Assembly (NCBI RefSeq): GCF_000227135.1
Contig: NC_018259.1
Location: 665,140 to 729,139, forward strand
Source of the DNA: Leishmania donovani
Taxonomy: Eukaryota > Euglenozoa > Kinetoplastea > Trypanosomatida > Trypanosomatidae
Reading direction: 5' to 3'
Length of the DNA stretch: 64,000 bases
Under the pieces are notes generated by a model. It searched no databases, had not been told where the DNA came from, and worked only from the letters and a program-made list of their open reading frames with translations. Shown here piece by piece: positions 9,682 through 20,700 of the stretch (position 1 is its first letter; every line of letters starts with the position of its first letter). Both the position numbers and the translations under genes were made by a program.

Positions 9682-11697
9682 TCAGAGAGCGGCTAAGCGC
9701 GGGTGCATCACAGCGGACAGTCGCTGCAGCGCCACGCCGCTTGCCACCTGCGACGGTAGACCGCGGTGGCCGTTCCCTCCACGACCACGGCCATCGCCGG
9801 CATCTCCTCCGTGCTCGCAGAAGTGAGCTCCTTCGGGAAGAACCGTGAGGACGCCCGTGCACAACCCCATCAGCCCAGGATGCGGAAGTCTGCCCTCCTG
9901 GGGAACGAGTAGTACCAAACCGCCATCACTCGCCTCTCGCAGGCTCGACTCGCTATCACAGAGGGAGTGGGCCTGCCCGTTAGCTTTCAAACGTCGAAAC
10001 GCCTGCAAAGACGCATGCGACGATGCGGCCGCGCCCACCTCACAGCCATGGCACGGCCGCTGCCCATCGAAGGTCGCTTCATACAGGAAGTCGTGTCCGC
10101 AATCGAGCAGCCACCAGTTTCGGGGTGCATTGAGTCCGTATGCCTCCTCTACCCTGGCGTGCATCTCCGCCGCCCAGTCACCTGGGGCGCTGTCTGACAT
10201 TGCATCGCTCGTTGACGGAATTGATGGCGAATCGGGTAGAGCACCGAGGTGCACCGGCGGGGTGTAGTGGTAGGAGCCGACGGCGCCGACGACATTGATC
10301 TTGCGTCGACCGACATAGAAAATGTAGTCGACGAGGAAGGCGTTGGCGCTTCGAATGAGCCCGCCAAAGTTGCGCTGGTCATACTCGTTCTCATAAAAGA
10401 CAGAAAGACCAAAGTAGGAGGCTGCCAACGGCGAGGACGCGCTCGCATCTGCGTTTGGTTGTCGAGAAGAGTCAGCCGCTTGAGGACTGCCGCTGTACCG
10501 CAGCAAGGCCTGCCGGTAAGCGCGCAGTTGGTGCTGTATTTCTTCAGAATCGCGCAGGTAGAAGGCTGGATGGAGGGGACGCTGGTCCACGCGAGGGGTC
10601 GTGTTCACATGGGCGTCGCCGACTGATTTCGTTGGCCCAGAAGACGTTGCGTCCATGAACGCTGACGCGCTTCCACTCCCGCCGGTCACAGGAGCTGGAA
10701 GGGCCTTGGAGAAAAAGGCCTGATACTCGTGTAGACGGCGCCGCAGCTCGTCGAGAGCGTCGTAAGAGGAGGCGCCATCAGCCGGTGAGCCATCAACAGC
10801 TGAGCACGAGAAAGAGCCTGCGGGGTAGATCTCGCGCGCCTCTGGACATGCTGCGTCCATGTAGCAGTAGAATAGCGCTATACCCAAGGATGTGGCCACG
10901 TTGAGGGAGCTGGTGGTGCCATACTGAGGAACGTAGACCACCATATCCGCGACAGGCGCCGGCGTTGGCCGGGGGATGCCAGCAAGTGCAGCGGTGCGGG
11001 TACGATCGCAGAGAGGCACCTGCGTCGTGTCGTCCTTGGCCCGCAAGAGGCTCCGTCGGACGCCCCAGTTTTCGTGTCCCACAACGAGACGAATGCATCC
11101 ACCCTTCTGAGTCGCGGCAATGGGGAGGCGCGTGCGCATGATGCTCCGTGCACCGTCGGCAAAGTTCTCAAGCGCCACTAAAGGAGACGCATTAGGCGCT
11201 GCAGCCGCGGTTTCGCCGTCGTCGCAAGACGGGTGAGAGACTGGTGAAAAGTAGTCCTCCTCGCCGAACAGGGCGATGCCGTCGAACGGAGATGCACACG
11301 CTGTGCCAGAACCGCCGCAGCCAGATGGGCCCGGCTCCGTTTCGGCATAACCGACGGCTGTGGAGTTGGAAAAGACATCCTTCTGCATCTCGTGGGCAGA
11401 TGAGCACCTGGGGACGGCCTCTCGCACCTGCACATGCTCAATCGCCTTCCACGAGGCTGCCGTCAAAAATGTTGGCGGCGACGCCGTTTGAAAGTACAGA
11501 CATGTGCGTATGCTATTCGTGGCGTTAAAGGCGCTGTGGCATCCTTCCAGACCCACTTGGGCGCGCGTCAGTGCGCCGCCGAGGTCGGCCCATTTTGGCA
11601 GGCGCCGCGACCATCTCGTGAGCGGGTTGGTGGCGAGCGGGATCGGGTTCCTGGGCGGATGCAGAGTCTGCTTCTGCAGCCGCACGGATCGCCGCAT
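9682..11697 (-). CDS. Tandem-domain SPOUT (SpoU/TrmH-type) RNA methyltransferase, probably mitochondrial
   Basis: A 671-residue protein with two SpoU-like modules. First module: motif 1 at 57-70 (FNATNSIRTCLYF), motif 2 at 203-219 (RLVVGHENWGVRRSLL), motif 3 at 254-279 (VPQYGTTSSLNVATSLGIALF). Second module: motif 1 at 436-480 (NFGGLIRSANAFLVDYIF, with GAVGSYHY), motif 2 at 594-612 (LVLLVPQEGR), and a divergent motif 3 near 646-660 (GLPSQVASGVALQRL). Such enzymes methylate the ribose 2'-O of tRNA or rRNA using SAM bound in a trefoil knot, normally as homodimers. The N-terminus MRRSVRLQKQ with several further Arg suggests a mitochondrial presequence (inference). The start at 11697 excludes 34 upstream codons that translate a CA repeat. 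Family call strong; RNA target unknown. Confidence 0.9.
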   Translation of the reverse strand: MRRSVRLQKQTLHPPRNPIPLATNPLTRWSRRLPKWADLGGALTRAQVGLEGCHSAFNATNSIRTCLYFQTASPPTFLTAASWKAIEHVQVREAVPRCSSAHEMQKDVFSNSTAVGYAETEPGPSGCGGSGTACASPFDGIALFGEEDYFSPVSHPSCDDGETAAAAPNASPLVALENFADGARSIMRTRLPIAATQKGGCIRLVVGHENWGVRRSLLRAKDDTTQVPLCDRTRTAALAGIPRPTPAPVADMVVYVPQYGTTSSLNVATSLGIALFYCYMDAACPEAREIYPAGSFSCSAVDGSPADGASSYDALDELRRRLHEYQAFFSKALPAPVTGGSGSASAFMDATSSGPTKSVGDAHVNTTPRVDQRPLHPAFYLRDSEEIQHQLRAYRQALLRYSGSPQAADSSRQPNADASASSPLAASYFGLSVFYENEYDQRNFGGLIRSANAFLVDYIFYVGRRKINVVGAVGSYHYTPPVHLGALPDSPSIPSTSDAMSDSAPGDWAAEMHARVEEAYGLNAPRNWWLLDCGHDFLYEATFDGQRPCHGCEVGAAASSHASLQAFRRLKANGQAHSLCDSESSLREASDGGLVLLVPQEGRLPHPGLMGLCTGVLTVLPEGAHFCEHGGDAGDGRGRGGNGHRGLPSQVASGVALQRLSAVMHPRLAAL

Positions 11698-13212
11698 TTG
11701 GTCAGACAGCAACTGCCGTGACGCTGAGTGTGTCGCGGAAACGCATATTGCATTGTGCGTGTGTGTGTGTGTGGTGGTGGTGCGCAGTGAAGCGAACAAC
11801 AGGAGAAGTGGATCAATATGACGGTGGGAAGACGACCTGGACGAGCCTTTTAAGAGCGATCAAAGAGAGGAGAGTCCGTCAACCAAAGTACAGTCCACTC
11901 ACGCGAACTCACCAGACCGAGCTGACGCTTGCGTTGTGCGAGTTGGTTAGCCGTGGCGAGTTTTAGGGGGTCACTTTGCTTGCTTGCCACATTCCTTACC
12001 GCCTTGCGTGCTCGCTCCTACGGCAGTCCGGCAGCACCACATACTTATCCCGCGGTGGTTCGCCTTGCTGCTCAGACTACAGCAGAAGCTGCATCAGCGG
12101 AAGGTAAACACGGCGCATGCGCATCTCGCGTCATCCGCTGCCCGAACAAACCACGATCAACCGCGACACACACACGGAATCCTTCACTGCCTATAAATGG
12201 CCCGGCTCGCCTCCCTTGAGCTAATGGTTTTTTTTTTATTCGTGAACCCCTCATACTCCTCTGTCTACTGCTCACGCCACGAGTACCAAAGGCACGCAAG
12301 CAGCAATAAGAGGATGGTGCAGCAAGCGATCAAGAGCAGGCGCGCCTTGTCGTCGCTCGAGGTTCACCTTTGCTGCAAAAAAAAAAAAAACATCGTGCGA
12401 GGTGGACAGATTCGGTGTTGTGTCGCACGCTTGAACTCCGTGCAAAGTCGGCTGTCACGGTAGGCAGCCCCCCACCTCAAGCCAAGGGACGGATATCGAC
12501 GGAGGCCATCAGAGTTGATGAAGAGAGAGGTTCCGCAACGAGTGCTGTTCTCAACAGCAAACCACGAAAAGAAGAAAGACCGCGCTGGTGTGTGCCCATG
12601 CGAAGCGGCTGTGCGTATGCCGTTGTGGGTCGTTTGCCCACAGGCTGCTCACTTCTCAAAGTCTCGACTCTGGCGTCATGCAATGTGTATCTGCTGCGAC
12701 AAGCCATTTAGGCCTTACCGCCAGTGTGCAAAACGTGGTGGAAGGGGGGAAGGGCAGCGTGGTTGGGTGCAGCGGTGCGGTGCAGAGACCCTTCGCTCAT
12801 GGCTTTTTTTTTCGTTGCTAGTAGCGTTTTCCTTTTGGTTCAACTTGTGTCGTGCGTGTGCTTCTGCTAGGCTGGAAAAAGGCCGACGACTTTTACAGAG
12901 AGGGAGAGACACGCACGTCATGCACGGCTTTCGTTGACCGCTAGCTCATCATAAACGCCCGCCGACCCAGTCCCGCGCACAGCGACATTCACCACGACAC
13001 CGATTCGTAAGTGGCACGCGCAAGGCGCACATATTCTCTATGGTACCTTTCCATCACCTTTTCCTCGATAAACCGGCGAAAACAAGATACGAAAGCAGGC
13101 GTAGTCTGTCAGACTCCAGTGAGAGTTGACGGGCAAGGAGGGGTGCACGCCGCGGAGAGCGACCGCGCGCTTCTGCAGTGCCTGCCCACGTTCCCTTTCC
13201 TTTGCCAAGGAT
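11698..13212. other. Spacer between SPOUT methylase and Pol alpha subunit B
   Basis: No gene seen. It includes the SPOUT gene's 5' UTR, with a GT repeat near 11757-11773 on the plus strand, and the 3' UTR side of the Pol alpha B gene. A 14-base A run lies near 12377-12390. Open frames have no recognisable motifs. Confidence 0.65.
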
Positions 13213-15393
13213 CTATGCGCTGTAGATGTGCAGGACACCGCACGCGACGCCGTTTGTGGAAGTGGCGCCGCGCCGCAACACGAGGTCCGTATTCGGAATC
13301 GTCACCTCTGCCACGCGGAGCTCAAATTTTGGCGACGAGCGCGTTGACCAAATCTCCTGGTTCACCACCAGGACGCCAGAGGCGCTTTCCGCGCTGTCGA
13401 TGTCGGCGCCGTCGACCTCCTCGCTTTGGTGCGTGACGGTAGCAAACTGTGGGCGGGTAGAGGGGAGGAACATAATGTGAGGCAGGTACTCCGTCTTCGA
13501 TGAGGCCGTCGGCGTTGATGCAGCCAACGGGCTGCCAGGTGCGGTCGCCGCATCCCCCTCCTCATTGTCACCGGCTGCATCCTCCAGCTTCACCCGCTTC
13601 ACCTTGTGCTGCAGCGACCCCGCCAGGTCGGTGGACGGCTGTTCCGCGACATTAAACACAGCCTCCCAACCACGTGAGGAGCTGGCGCTCGGCGTACTCA
13701 TGGTGGCATCACCGCCGTCGGCATCGCCACGGCGACTGTCGTTTGCAGCAGAGCGGCCTGTCAACGCAGCAGCAGCCGGCGTGATCTCGAGCAGCTCGTT
13801 CTGCGACGGCACGTAGTCCATTCGCAGGTGAGGGAGATGCTTTAGATCTGCCGTCATCACAGGTATACTGTAGAGCGGGACATACAGGCGGCCGTTCACC
13901 AAGGTCTCTACGACACGTCGCAGGCTACCCTCGGCGGTCGGCCACCGCTCCACCATGCGCTCACGCATGTCGCCCACGACATCCTCGTTGCATACGCTGA
14001 TGTGCACCCCATTAACCGACAGCCGACACGGGTTTGAGCGAATGAGGATGTCGTCTGTGTCCGCGATCGCGTACATGGTGGTGGGCAGCACAGGGATTTG
14101 GGTGACGTCACCCCTGTGCGACACGAGCAGCACCTTCATGTGTGGCAGAAGCGGCCGCGTAGAGTAGTAATTCTTCAGCGTCTCCTCCAACGTGTCCACA
14201 AAACTCTCCATCACCTCGTTGAAGGTGGCGCCTAGCGACGGCAGCAACTCGCGCTCAAAGTCGCTGACGAAGGGGAGAATAAAAGGGCCACCAATAATCA
14301 GCACATCCGCGCCGCGGTGCAGCGCTTGGGTGGTCACCGTGCGCAGCAGCCCCGACACGTCGCGCCGTGGGAACGGCCCACTGCAAAAGTGGATGCGCAC
14401 GCCAGCGCCGCTGCCATCGTCGAGGGCGCCGGCACCCGAAGTTGATGTCACGGCCGCAGACAGCAGTGGCCGGTCCACTCGCCATGGCAACGTCGGCCGC
14501 GATGGCAGGACGAACTCGCGCACCAGTACGCCCGTGAGAACGCCGCGGGCACTGCGCTGAAACGGGTCGCCGATGATGCCGACAGCCATACCGGGATGAA
14601 GGCCTGTAAACCATGAAGCCTGTCGCGTGTAGAGCGAAAGGCGAGTGCCATCACAGGCCGCCGCCTCCTCGTCAGCCTCGGCGGCCGTCCCTGGCGTTTC
14701 CTCCCCGGCCTCACCAATCGCCGATGTCGTTGCCACCCCTGTGGAGGACCGGGCGGTGCTGCTCTCCATCCTACCTGAGGCTCGCGCGCAGAAGCCGGCG
14801 TGCGATGCATCTTGCAGGAGAGCAAACGACGCGTCTGCCGTTCGATCCGCCTGCGCCAATGCCTGCAGAGCACGAACGTAGCACTCGTCGTCATCCACGT
14901 CCCGCACCACGTAGAATTCCCACGGTGCTTGCTGGGTGACCGCACTCACCGCCGACGCATCCTGCACTCGCGTCAGGATGCCAACAGCACGGAGCAATGA
15001 CCCGCCGGAGGCAAGCGGCGCACCTCCTGCCAGAGGGACCATTCCGTCAGCATCATCATCATCTTCCAGCTCTGACTTCACCACTGTACCCCGGCAGCTG
15101 CCTTCCTGCTGTGTCTTCGCGAGCCCTCGCCAGAGAGGCACGCGGTGTAGCATCTCCTTGTAGTAGTCGATCACGTGCCTTCGAATCGTCGGCGCGGACT
15201 TGTCTTGGAGGCCGCAGTAGGAGGAGCTCCTGAAGTTGGCGGTGTTGCGTGCCTCCACCGTGACAAGGGCAGAGCTGCCAGCGCTGCGCTGCTGTGGCAT
15301 AAGCAGTGGCTTCTCCAGCCGCGCTGGCGGGTGCTCGAGACCGAGAAGAAGATTCAAGTTGGCCGCAGCCTTCCAGTTGCCCTCCACTTGCAT
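13213..15393 (-). CDS. POLA2: DNA polymerase alpha subunit B (primosome B subunit)
   Basis: A 726-residue protein matching the B subunit of the polymerase alpha-primase complex, which holds the catalytic subunit and primase together during replication initiation in the nucleus. The calcineurin-like (inactive) phosphodiesterase core is recognisable: an RIHFCSGPF segment, then ADVLIIGGPFI, then MKVLLVSHRGDVTQIPVLP, matching the family order of CGPY, LFGPF and a VPSLRDV-like segment. The OB/PDE C-terminal part holds NPCRLSVNGV and GRLYVPLYSIPV. The N-terminal 250 residues are less conserved, and Ala/Asp/Ser-rich insertions (for example around 600-650) lengthen it beyond the roughly 600 residues usual elsewhere. 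The start at 15393 is the first ATG after a good acceptor. A delta or epsilon B subunit is possible but fits less well. Confidence 0.87.
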   Translation of the reverse strand: MQVEGNWKAAANLNLLLGLEHPPARLEKPLLMPQQRSAGSSALVTVEARNTANFRSSSYCGLQDKSAPTIRRHVIDYYKEMLHRVPLWRGLAKTQQEGSCRGTVVKSELEDDDDADGMVPLAGGAPLASGGSLLRAVGILTRVQDASAVSAVTQQAPWEFYVVRDVDDDECYVRALQALAQADRTADASFALLQDASHAGFCARASGRMESSTARSSTGVATTSAIGEAGEETPGTAAEADEEAAACDGTRLSLYTRQASWFTGLHPGMAVGIIGDPFQRSARGVLTGVLVREFVLPSRPTLPWRVDRPLLSAAVTSTSGAGALDDGSGAGVRIHFCSGPFPRRDVSGLLRTVTTQALHRGADVLIIGGPFILPFVSDFERELLPSLGATFNEVMESFVDTLEETLKNYYSTRPLLPHMKVLLVSHRGDVTQIPVLPTTMYAIADTDDILIRSNPCRLSVNGVHISVCNEDVVGDMRERMVERWPTAEGSLRRVVETLVNGRLYVPLYSIPVMTADLKHLPHLRMDYVPSQNELLEITPAAAALTGRSAANDSRRGDADGGDATMSTPSASSSRGWEAVFNVAEQPSTDLAGSLQHKVKRVKLEDAAGDNEEGDAATAPGSPLAASTPTASSKTEYLPHIMFLPSTRPQFATVTHQSEEVDGADIDSAESASGVLVVNQEIWSTRSSPKFELRVAEVTIPNTDLVLRRGATSTNGVACGVLHIYSA

Positions 15394-15413
15394 TGCCGGT
15401 GAGACAGTGCGTT

Positions 15414-15462
15414 TCTGGCAAGAGACGAAGGAGAGATACGCGAAGCGAAAAAAAGGGGAGGG
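15414..15462 (-). promoter_or_regulatory. Predicted trans-splice acceptor for Pol alpha subunit B
   Basis: A minus-strand C/T-rich tract (15421-15462) ends in TTGCCAG, with AG at 15416-15415, leaving a 5' UTR of about 21 nt before the ATG at 15393. It rules out the 49 upstream in-frame codons. Confidence 0.6.
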
Positions 15463-16775
15463 CTGCGCCGTCCGACGCGGATGCAGAGAAACAAGAAACA
15501 CGCTAAGCTGAGCCGCCAGTACGCGGAGTAGGCGTGTCACTTCAGTGGTGTGGCCGGTACAGGTCGCAGATTATCAATGAAGGAGTGATGGAGAGAGAGG
15601 TGGGGGCACTTGAGAAATGGCAGAGGGGCTGCTGATCTCGGAATGGCAGATCAAAGCGAGCGGCGTAGGGCGAGTCGTGTACACCCTTGAGAGAGAGAAA
15701 AAAGAAAAGCACAGGAGGAGAGCGTCCTCACGCGCTTACAGCCGCGCCCTGGCAGCGTCGAGGACGATCCCTGAGGGGATGAAAGCCAGAGAAAAAATCC
15801 ACCCTGACGCGAAAGCTCCTTGGCCCTTCTCTATGGCCCGCATGAGGGGAGGAGGGAGCTGAATCATGCGCTCGTCTGGCAGCACTGTCATGCCCTGTGT
15901 TGGCAGGCTGAGCAATTCACGCCGTGCACCTTTGACCTCCGCGGGCGTGAGCCGGCGCCGTTCCCTTTTTCTTCAGTATACCTCGCTTATTTTCCGAAAC
16001 ACAGCACACCGTGGAGAACGCACAGATGGCAAACTTCAACGTTGGTTTGGCACAGGAGAAGAGGGCGAAGCGCCAGTGAGGTGGGGTAAAGCGTAGAAGA
16101 GGAGCGCGCGGTACCCCTCAAGAGAAACCAGCACAAAAAGCCTGCCGAGCACAGACACCACTGCTGTTTCCTTCGCCACCCCGATACTTTCCTCTCTCCA
16201 CAGGATTTCGAGGCAGTCGTCGACGCACACGCACGCAAACACGCCAAGGCTACACCACAACAGAACAACACAAAAACAACACACACACAAGGACAGCGCG
16301 CAGAGGAAAAAAAAAACGTGCCCGACAAAGAAGGGCCTCGGCAAGAGGGCAAACACCGAGGACAATCTCTTCTCCACGGGACATGACGGATACGTTGGTG
16401 AGCTCGAAGGCGCGGTGAATGAAGGAGACGGCGGAGTGAAACAAGGCAGAAAGGTGGCCCCGTTGCCTTGATGTTTTCGCTTTCATGTCCCGTCAGCCGT
16501 GAGCAGACACCGATGCTACCCTACAGCATCTGCTCCGCTCTCGCCCCACGACGAGCAGGGTGTGCGCACGTGTAATGGCCCAGGGTGCGCACATGCCTCC
16601 CTTCCTCGCCCCGCCTCGCCACTAGCAACCAAGTCGGTAGGACGCGCGTCGCACTCGCTTGACAACGAGAGCCGCGCGTGTGCACGGTCGCCTACTATGG
16701 CGCGCGCAAGGGGACTCCTTATAGTACCAGCGTCCTTGGCCACAGCGCTGCCTGAGAGCCGATGTCCGTGTGCAG
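15463..16775. other. Spacer: 3' UTR side of the coatomer epsilon gene
   Basis: No gene seen. Sequence is mixed, with AAAACAACACAC-type stretches near 16260-16320. Open frames on both strands lack coding character. Confidence 0.65.
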
Positions 16776-17747
16776 CTACTCCTCCAACATGAAAGCGCTA
16801 ATATCTTCGTCGAGGTTCCGCTCCTTGGCGTGGTAGGCCTGGCCCCACGTACCATGCATCGAGGCCGCCTGCTGGATGTAGCGCTCGGCGTCGTCGAGGG
16901 ACTTCGCTTTGTGGGCACTGACGGCGGCGAGGTTCACCAGTGTGGCCTCATCGTTGGAGCGGACGGCTAGCGCGTCGAGCAGCGAGCGCTCAGCCGCGTC
17001 GTAGTCCTTGAGACCCATGTGCGCCAGGGCCATCAAGTTCGACACCATGATGCTCTGCCCACACCGCAGCTGCACCTCCTTGAAGGCGGATACGGCCGCG
17101 TTATAGTTGGCCACGTGCACGTCAGATGCGGCCTGATGGAGGGAAACAATGCCGCTGTACAGTATGGTCACGATCGCCTCGCTGTCCACCTGCTCCATGC
17201 GCTTTACCTCTTTCGCCGCCTCATCTGGTCGATTCAGCCGCAGCAGCGCCTCTGCCGCCACACCGTGCAGCTCCACCGTGTAGCGCCTGACCAGCGCCCC
17301 CTCCGGAGTGGGCAACTCGCCGAGCCACTTCTTTGCCAGCGTCAGCGCCCCGATGACGTCTTGCTGGTAAAGCAGGGCTGTGGTAGCGAATACAGCCTTG
17401 TAGACAGCGTCCGCCGCCACATTCTCCGCATCGCTTTGCAGACGCTGCGTGACGTTCGTGGCCGGATCGGAGAGGACACCGTAGTCGCGCGTAGCGCAAA
17501 TGAGCTCTGCCCACGTGCGAATTGTCACGAGCAGCGGGTTGCTCTCCGAGCGCAGCTGACTGATAACGGCGTCGACTTGGCCGAGACCAATCTGACCCAG
17601 CGCGACCACCGCGTTCTTCTCCGCGTTGAAGGCGGCCACATCAGCCGGCCGGCTTGACAGAGCGCGTGCAGTGCTCCCGTCAGCGATCGCCTGATGGTAG
17701 TTGCCCACCACGAGGGCGTTGCGCACGTCAAAGAGGACGTCTGTCAT
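16776..17747 (-). CDS. COPE: Coatomer epsilon subunit (epsilon-COP)
   Basis: A 323-residue subunit of the COPI coat, which packages Golgi-to-ER and intra-Golgi vesicles. The N-terminus MTDVLFDVRNALVVGNYHQA is the typical epsilon-COP opening, and the rest is a helical TPR-like solenoid with the family hallmarks LRLNRPDEAAKEVKRM, VSNLMALAHMGLKDYDAAERSLLDAL and NDEATLVNLAAVSAHKAK. Length is close to that of other eukaryotic epsilon subunits (about 300). The open frame extends 211 codons upstream, but that part is Phe-rich UTR translation, so the ATG at 17747 is chosen. The C-terminus (NLDEDISAFMLEE) looks complete. Confidence 0.93.
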   Translation of the reverse strand: MTDVLFDVRNALVVGNYHQAIADGSTARALSSRPADVAAFNAEKNAVVALGQIGLGQVDAVISQLRSESNPLLVTIRTWAELICATRDYGVLSDPATNVTQRLQSDAENVAADAVYKAVFATTALLYQQDVIGALTLAKKWLGELPTPEGALVRRYTVELHGVAAEALLRLNRPDEAAKEVKRMEQVDSEAIVTILYSGIVSLHQAASDVHVANYNAAVSAFKEVQLRCGQSIMVSNLMALAHMGLKDYDAAERSLLDALAVRSNDEATLVNLAAVSAHKAKSLDDAERYIQQAASMHGTWGQAYHAKERNLDEDISAFMLEE

Positions 17748-20700
17748 TTGGCTGAGCCCTGTGCTTGCGGAAGCCCGCGGTGAGACTTTGGTAGCTACCT
17801 TTGCTCGCTGCAGCTTGCTCGCCTGCCGGGGGTGGTTTGTGGTTCTCGGTTTTTTAGTTTTTTTTTTCAAGGGGGGAGGGTCAGCACCTGGCAAATGAGC
17901 GAGCTTCGGGATTTGCCGACGTGCACGAGAGCGCCAAAAAAAAAAGAAAAAGCGGGAAAGGAACACAATGATTGGACAGCAGCAGAGGAGGAGGGCCGCC
18001 GCCGGCAGTATGGAAATCTTACTTTTTTCGGAGGGGGAAGGGCCTGGAATCTCTTCTTCTATAAGACGCTGATATGAACGGCCGTTTGCTTGATTTTTCT
18101 TTTCGTTCGCGTACGACAGCGTATCGCGGCATATGGGTGTGTGGTAGAGTCGCGCGGAGTGCGAGTTGATGGGATTACCAAGAGGGCACACAAAGGAGAA
18201 CGCGTGCGTGCCCGGTGCATGTGAGCGTTGCAAGAGAAGTACCAGCATTACAAGAGCGATGTGAAAGCCAGAAGATGGACGGATCACAGCGGGGATGGCC
18301 CAGTCGTGAGACGACCGTTTGGCACAGTGAGGAGGGAGATGGCGGGAGTCGTGAAAGGCCGCGTGGAGATGCGATACCATGAAGGCTGCCTAGTTGTTTC
18401 TCATCACCCAGCCAATGTCAGCCCGCTTCCGCTGTCCTCGAGTGGAGAACGAAGAGCGCTGCGACGTTTCTGGTACGACTGTCAATCGCACGCGCGTGGC
18501 AGAGGCTGAGCACACCTTGCCGTTCGCAAAAAAAAAGTCATCATCGGGTACGAAGTGACGAATACGAGCGAAACACTTGTGTGCGTGCATGTGTCGATCA
18601 ATCTTTTATTTTTGGTGGTGGGTTTTGCATTGTTGTTCTAGACTTAGTAGATTAAACAGCTAAAACAGAGGAACACACGAAAAAAAAGAGATAAATGAAG
18701 TGCAACCGTATGAAGAGTTTGTATGTATGCCTGAATGTATCCGTTCGTAGGTGAGAGTGAGTCCGCGGGACAGAGAGAGCACGCAAACATATACATGTGT
18801 ATGTATATGCATCAAGACCCCCCTGTGCACACACAAACACCCTTTCCTTCGTGTTTGCCTCCTTCTACGTCACGCTGTATCACGATAGAACGCGCGTGTG
18901 GTGAGCACATCCGCGTATGTCACTCCTTTTCCGAGAGTGCCCCATGTATGCCACGTGGGAGCCACCGCTCTGCAAGGTTCGATCGCAGAGTACAAGCATG
19001 CGAAAAAGGAAAAAGACGAAAAGGGGGAAAACCAAAGCGAGACCGTATTACATGGCCAAGAGGCGTAGACGTGCATGCCGGGGCGCGTGCGGAGGCGAGA
19101 AGGATGATGGCAAAAAAAAGGGAATAACACGAGACAGACCAAACACAGCTCCAGCGGAATCAGGCGTGGGGATGAGCTGGTACGGAGAGAAGAGAGAAAA
19201 GGGCTGATTCTACCATATGAAGGTCCTTGTCAAACACGCGCACTCACGGTCACAAAAGCGCACGCGCAGAGGGAGAAAGAGAGAGGTCGAGAGTGCCAAG
19301 GGTATAACACGGGGAGAAGAGCGATGGAAGGGCGGCGGCGGGGCGAAGGAAAAAGGGGCTCTGTTCTCGTGTGCGGTCCACTCTTCCCAGTTTTTCTCCC
19401 ATTTTAGCGAAAGACAATAATAATAAAAGCAAGGGCAACAAATAACAACAGGACGCCGAAAAGAGAATACCACCAGGCACAGGCGAAGCGGAAACGGAAC
19501 GACGCAAAGAAAACACCGAATCGCACAAAACGAAGGAAGAAGACCCTGCGCGCAACACGGCCAAAAGAGGGGCAGGGAAACAAAAACAACGCCGAGAAGA
19601 GAGAAGCAAAAACAAGCAAAAAAGGTGGAACGCACAGATACACAAAGACTGTCAAAGGCCGCCACACAGATCCAGAGAGAGAAGGAGGCGTGAACAGGTG
19701 CACAGAAATGCAGGAAGACGGGGGTACGCCATCGAAAAAACAACCGACAGAGAAAGAGAACGCCTCAGAGAAAAGCAAAACCATAGAGAAAAGGGGGAGC
19801 GAGGAGGGGGGAAAGAGCACCAACACGCACGCACACACACACACACACACAGATGGTAAAAAATGCGCATTACGTAGAGGCTGTCTTTTTTGTTTGTTTT
19901 TCGAATGCCTTACTCGTTAATCGTTATGAATGGTCACCGACGGCACACACAAACACCCCGACCTGTTACACAATCAACAAGAGCACCCGTACTTCAGCAG
20001 GCAAAAAAAAAAAAACAAAAAGAGGCATCCTAGCGGGATAATAGCAACAAACGGGATGCTGAGGTTCACGACGGTCGAGAGCATTTCACAGGAGACCGTC
20101 AACTTGCACAGACCCACGCGGTGCAACACTCTTTCTCTATTCGCACCCATACACCGGTGCAGGGACACGAGCTCAGAGCCCCAGAGGCGTCTTCCCACGA
20201 AACGCAGACATTCAGACAAAAGAGAGCCACCACCGGCCTCGGTCCACCATGAAAACGCGGGCTAAACACGGCAACAGCACGATACAAACTCACATTACGG
20301 AGACCGACAAAACACACACACACACACACAAAGATCAAAACTAACGCTGCACCACAGCAAATGACCACCGGCAGCACCAGTCACCAAGAAAGCACCTATG
20401 CATAAACACGAATGCCCGCACTCTTCAGTCACTTCGTTACTATCGAGCCCAACAGATTTCTTTACAACAAGCATAATCAAACCATAGAACAAACAAAAAG
20501 GAGAGAAAAAAATGAGAGAAAAAGAGAGAAATAAAGAAGCATGAGCTCCACATCGAACTGAGCACTCCATCCCTCTTTCCCTCTCGATCACTCTTCGTCT
20601 ACGTAGAAAAAGTTGACAACACACATGCTCTCTTAATGATCAAGAACAGAGGACAAAATTAGGTGGGGAGAAAAAAAAACAAAGAGCGAGCGCGACTACG

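Noticed and set aside
17748..18380. 211-codon N-terminal extension of the coatomer epsilon frame
   Set aside because: Composition is UTR-like and known epsilon-COP proteins start at the MTDVLFDVRN position.
19210..19743. 177-codon minus-strand open frame
   Set aside because: Phe/Cys/Ser/Arg-rich translation of U-rich UTR, without GC3 bias or motifs.
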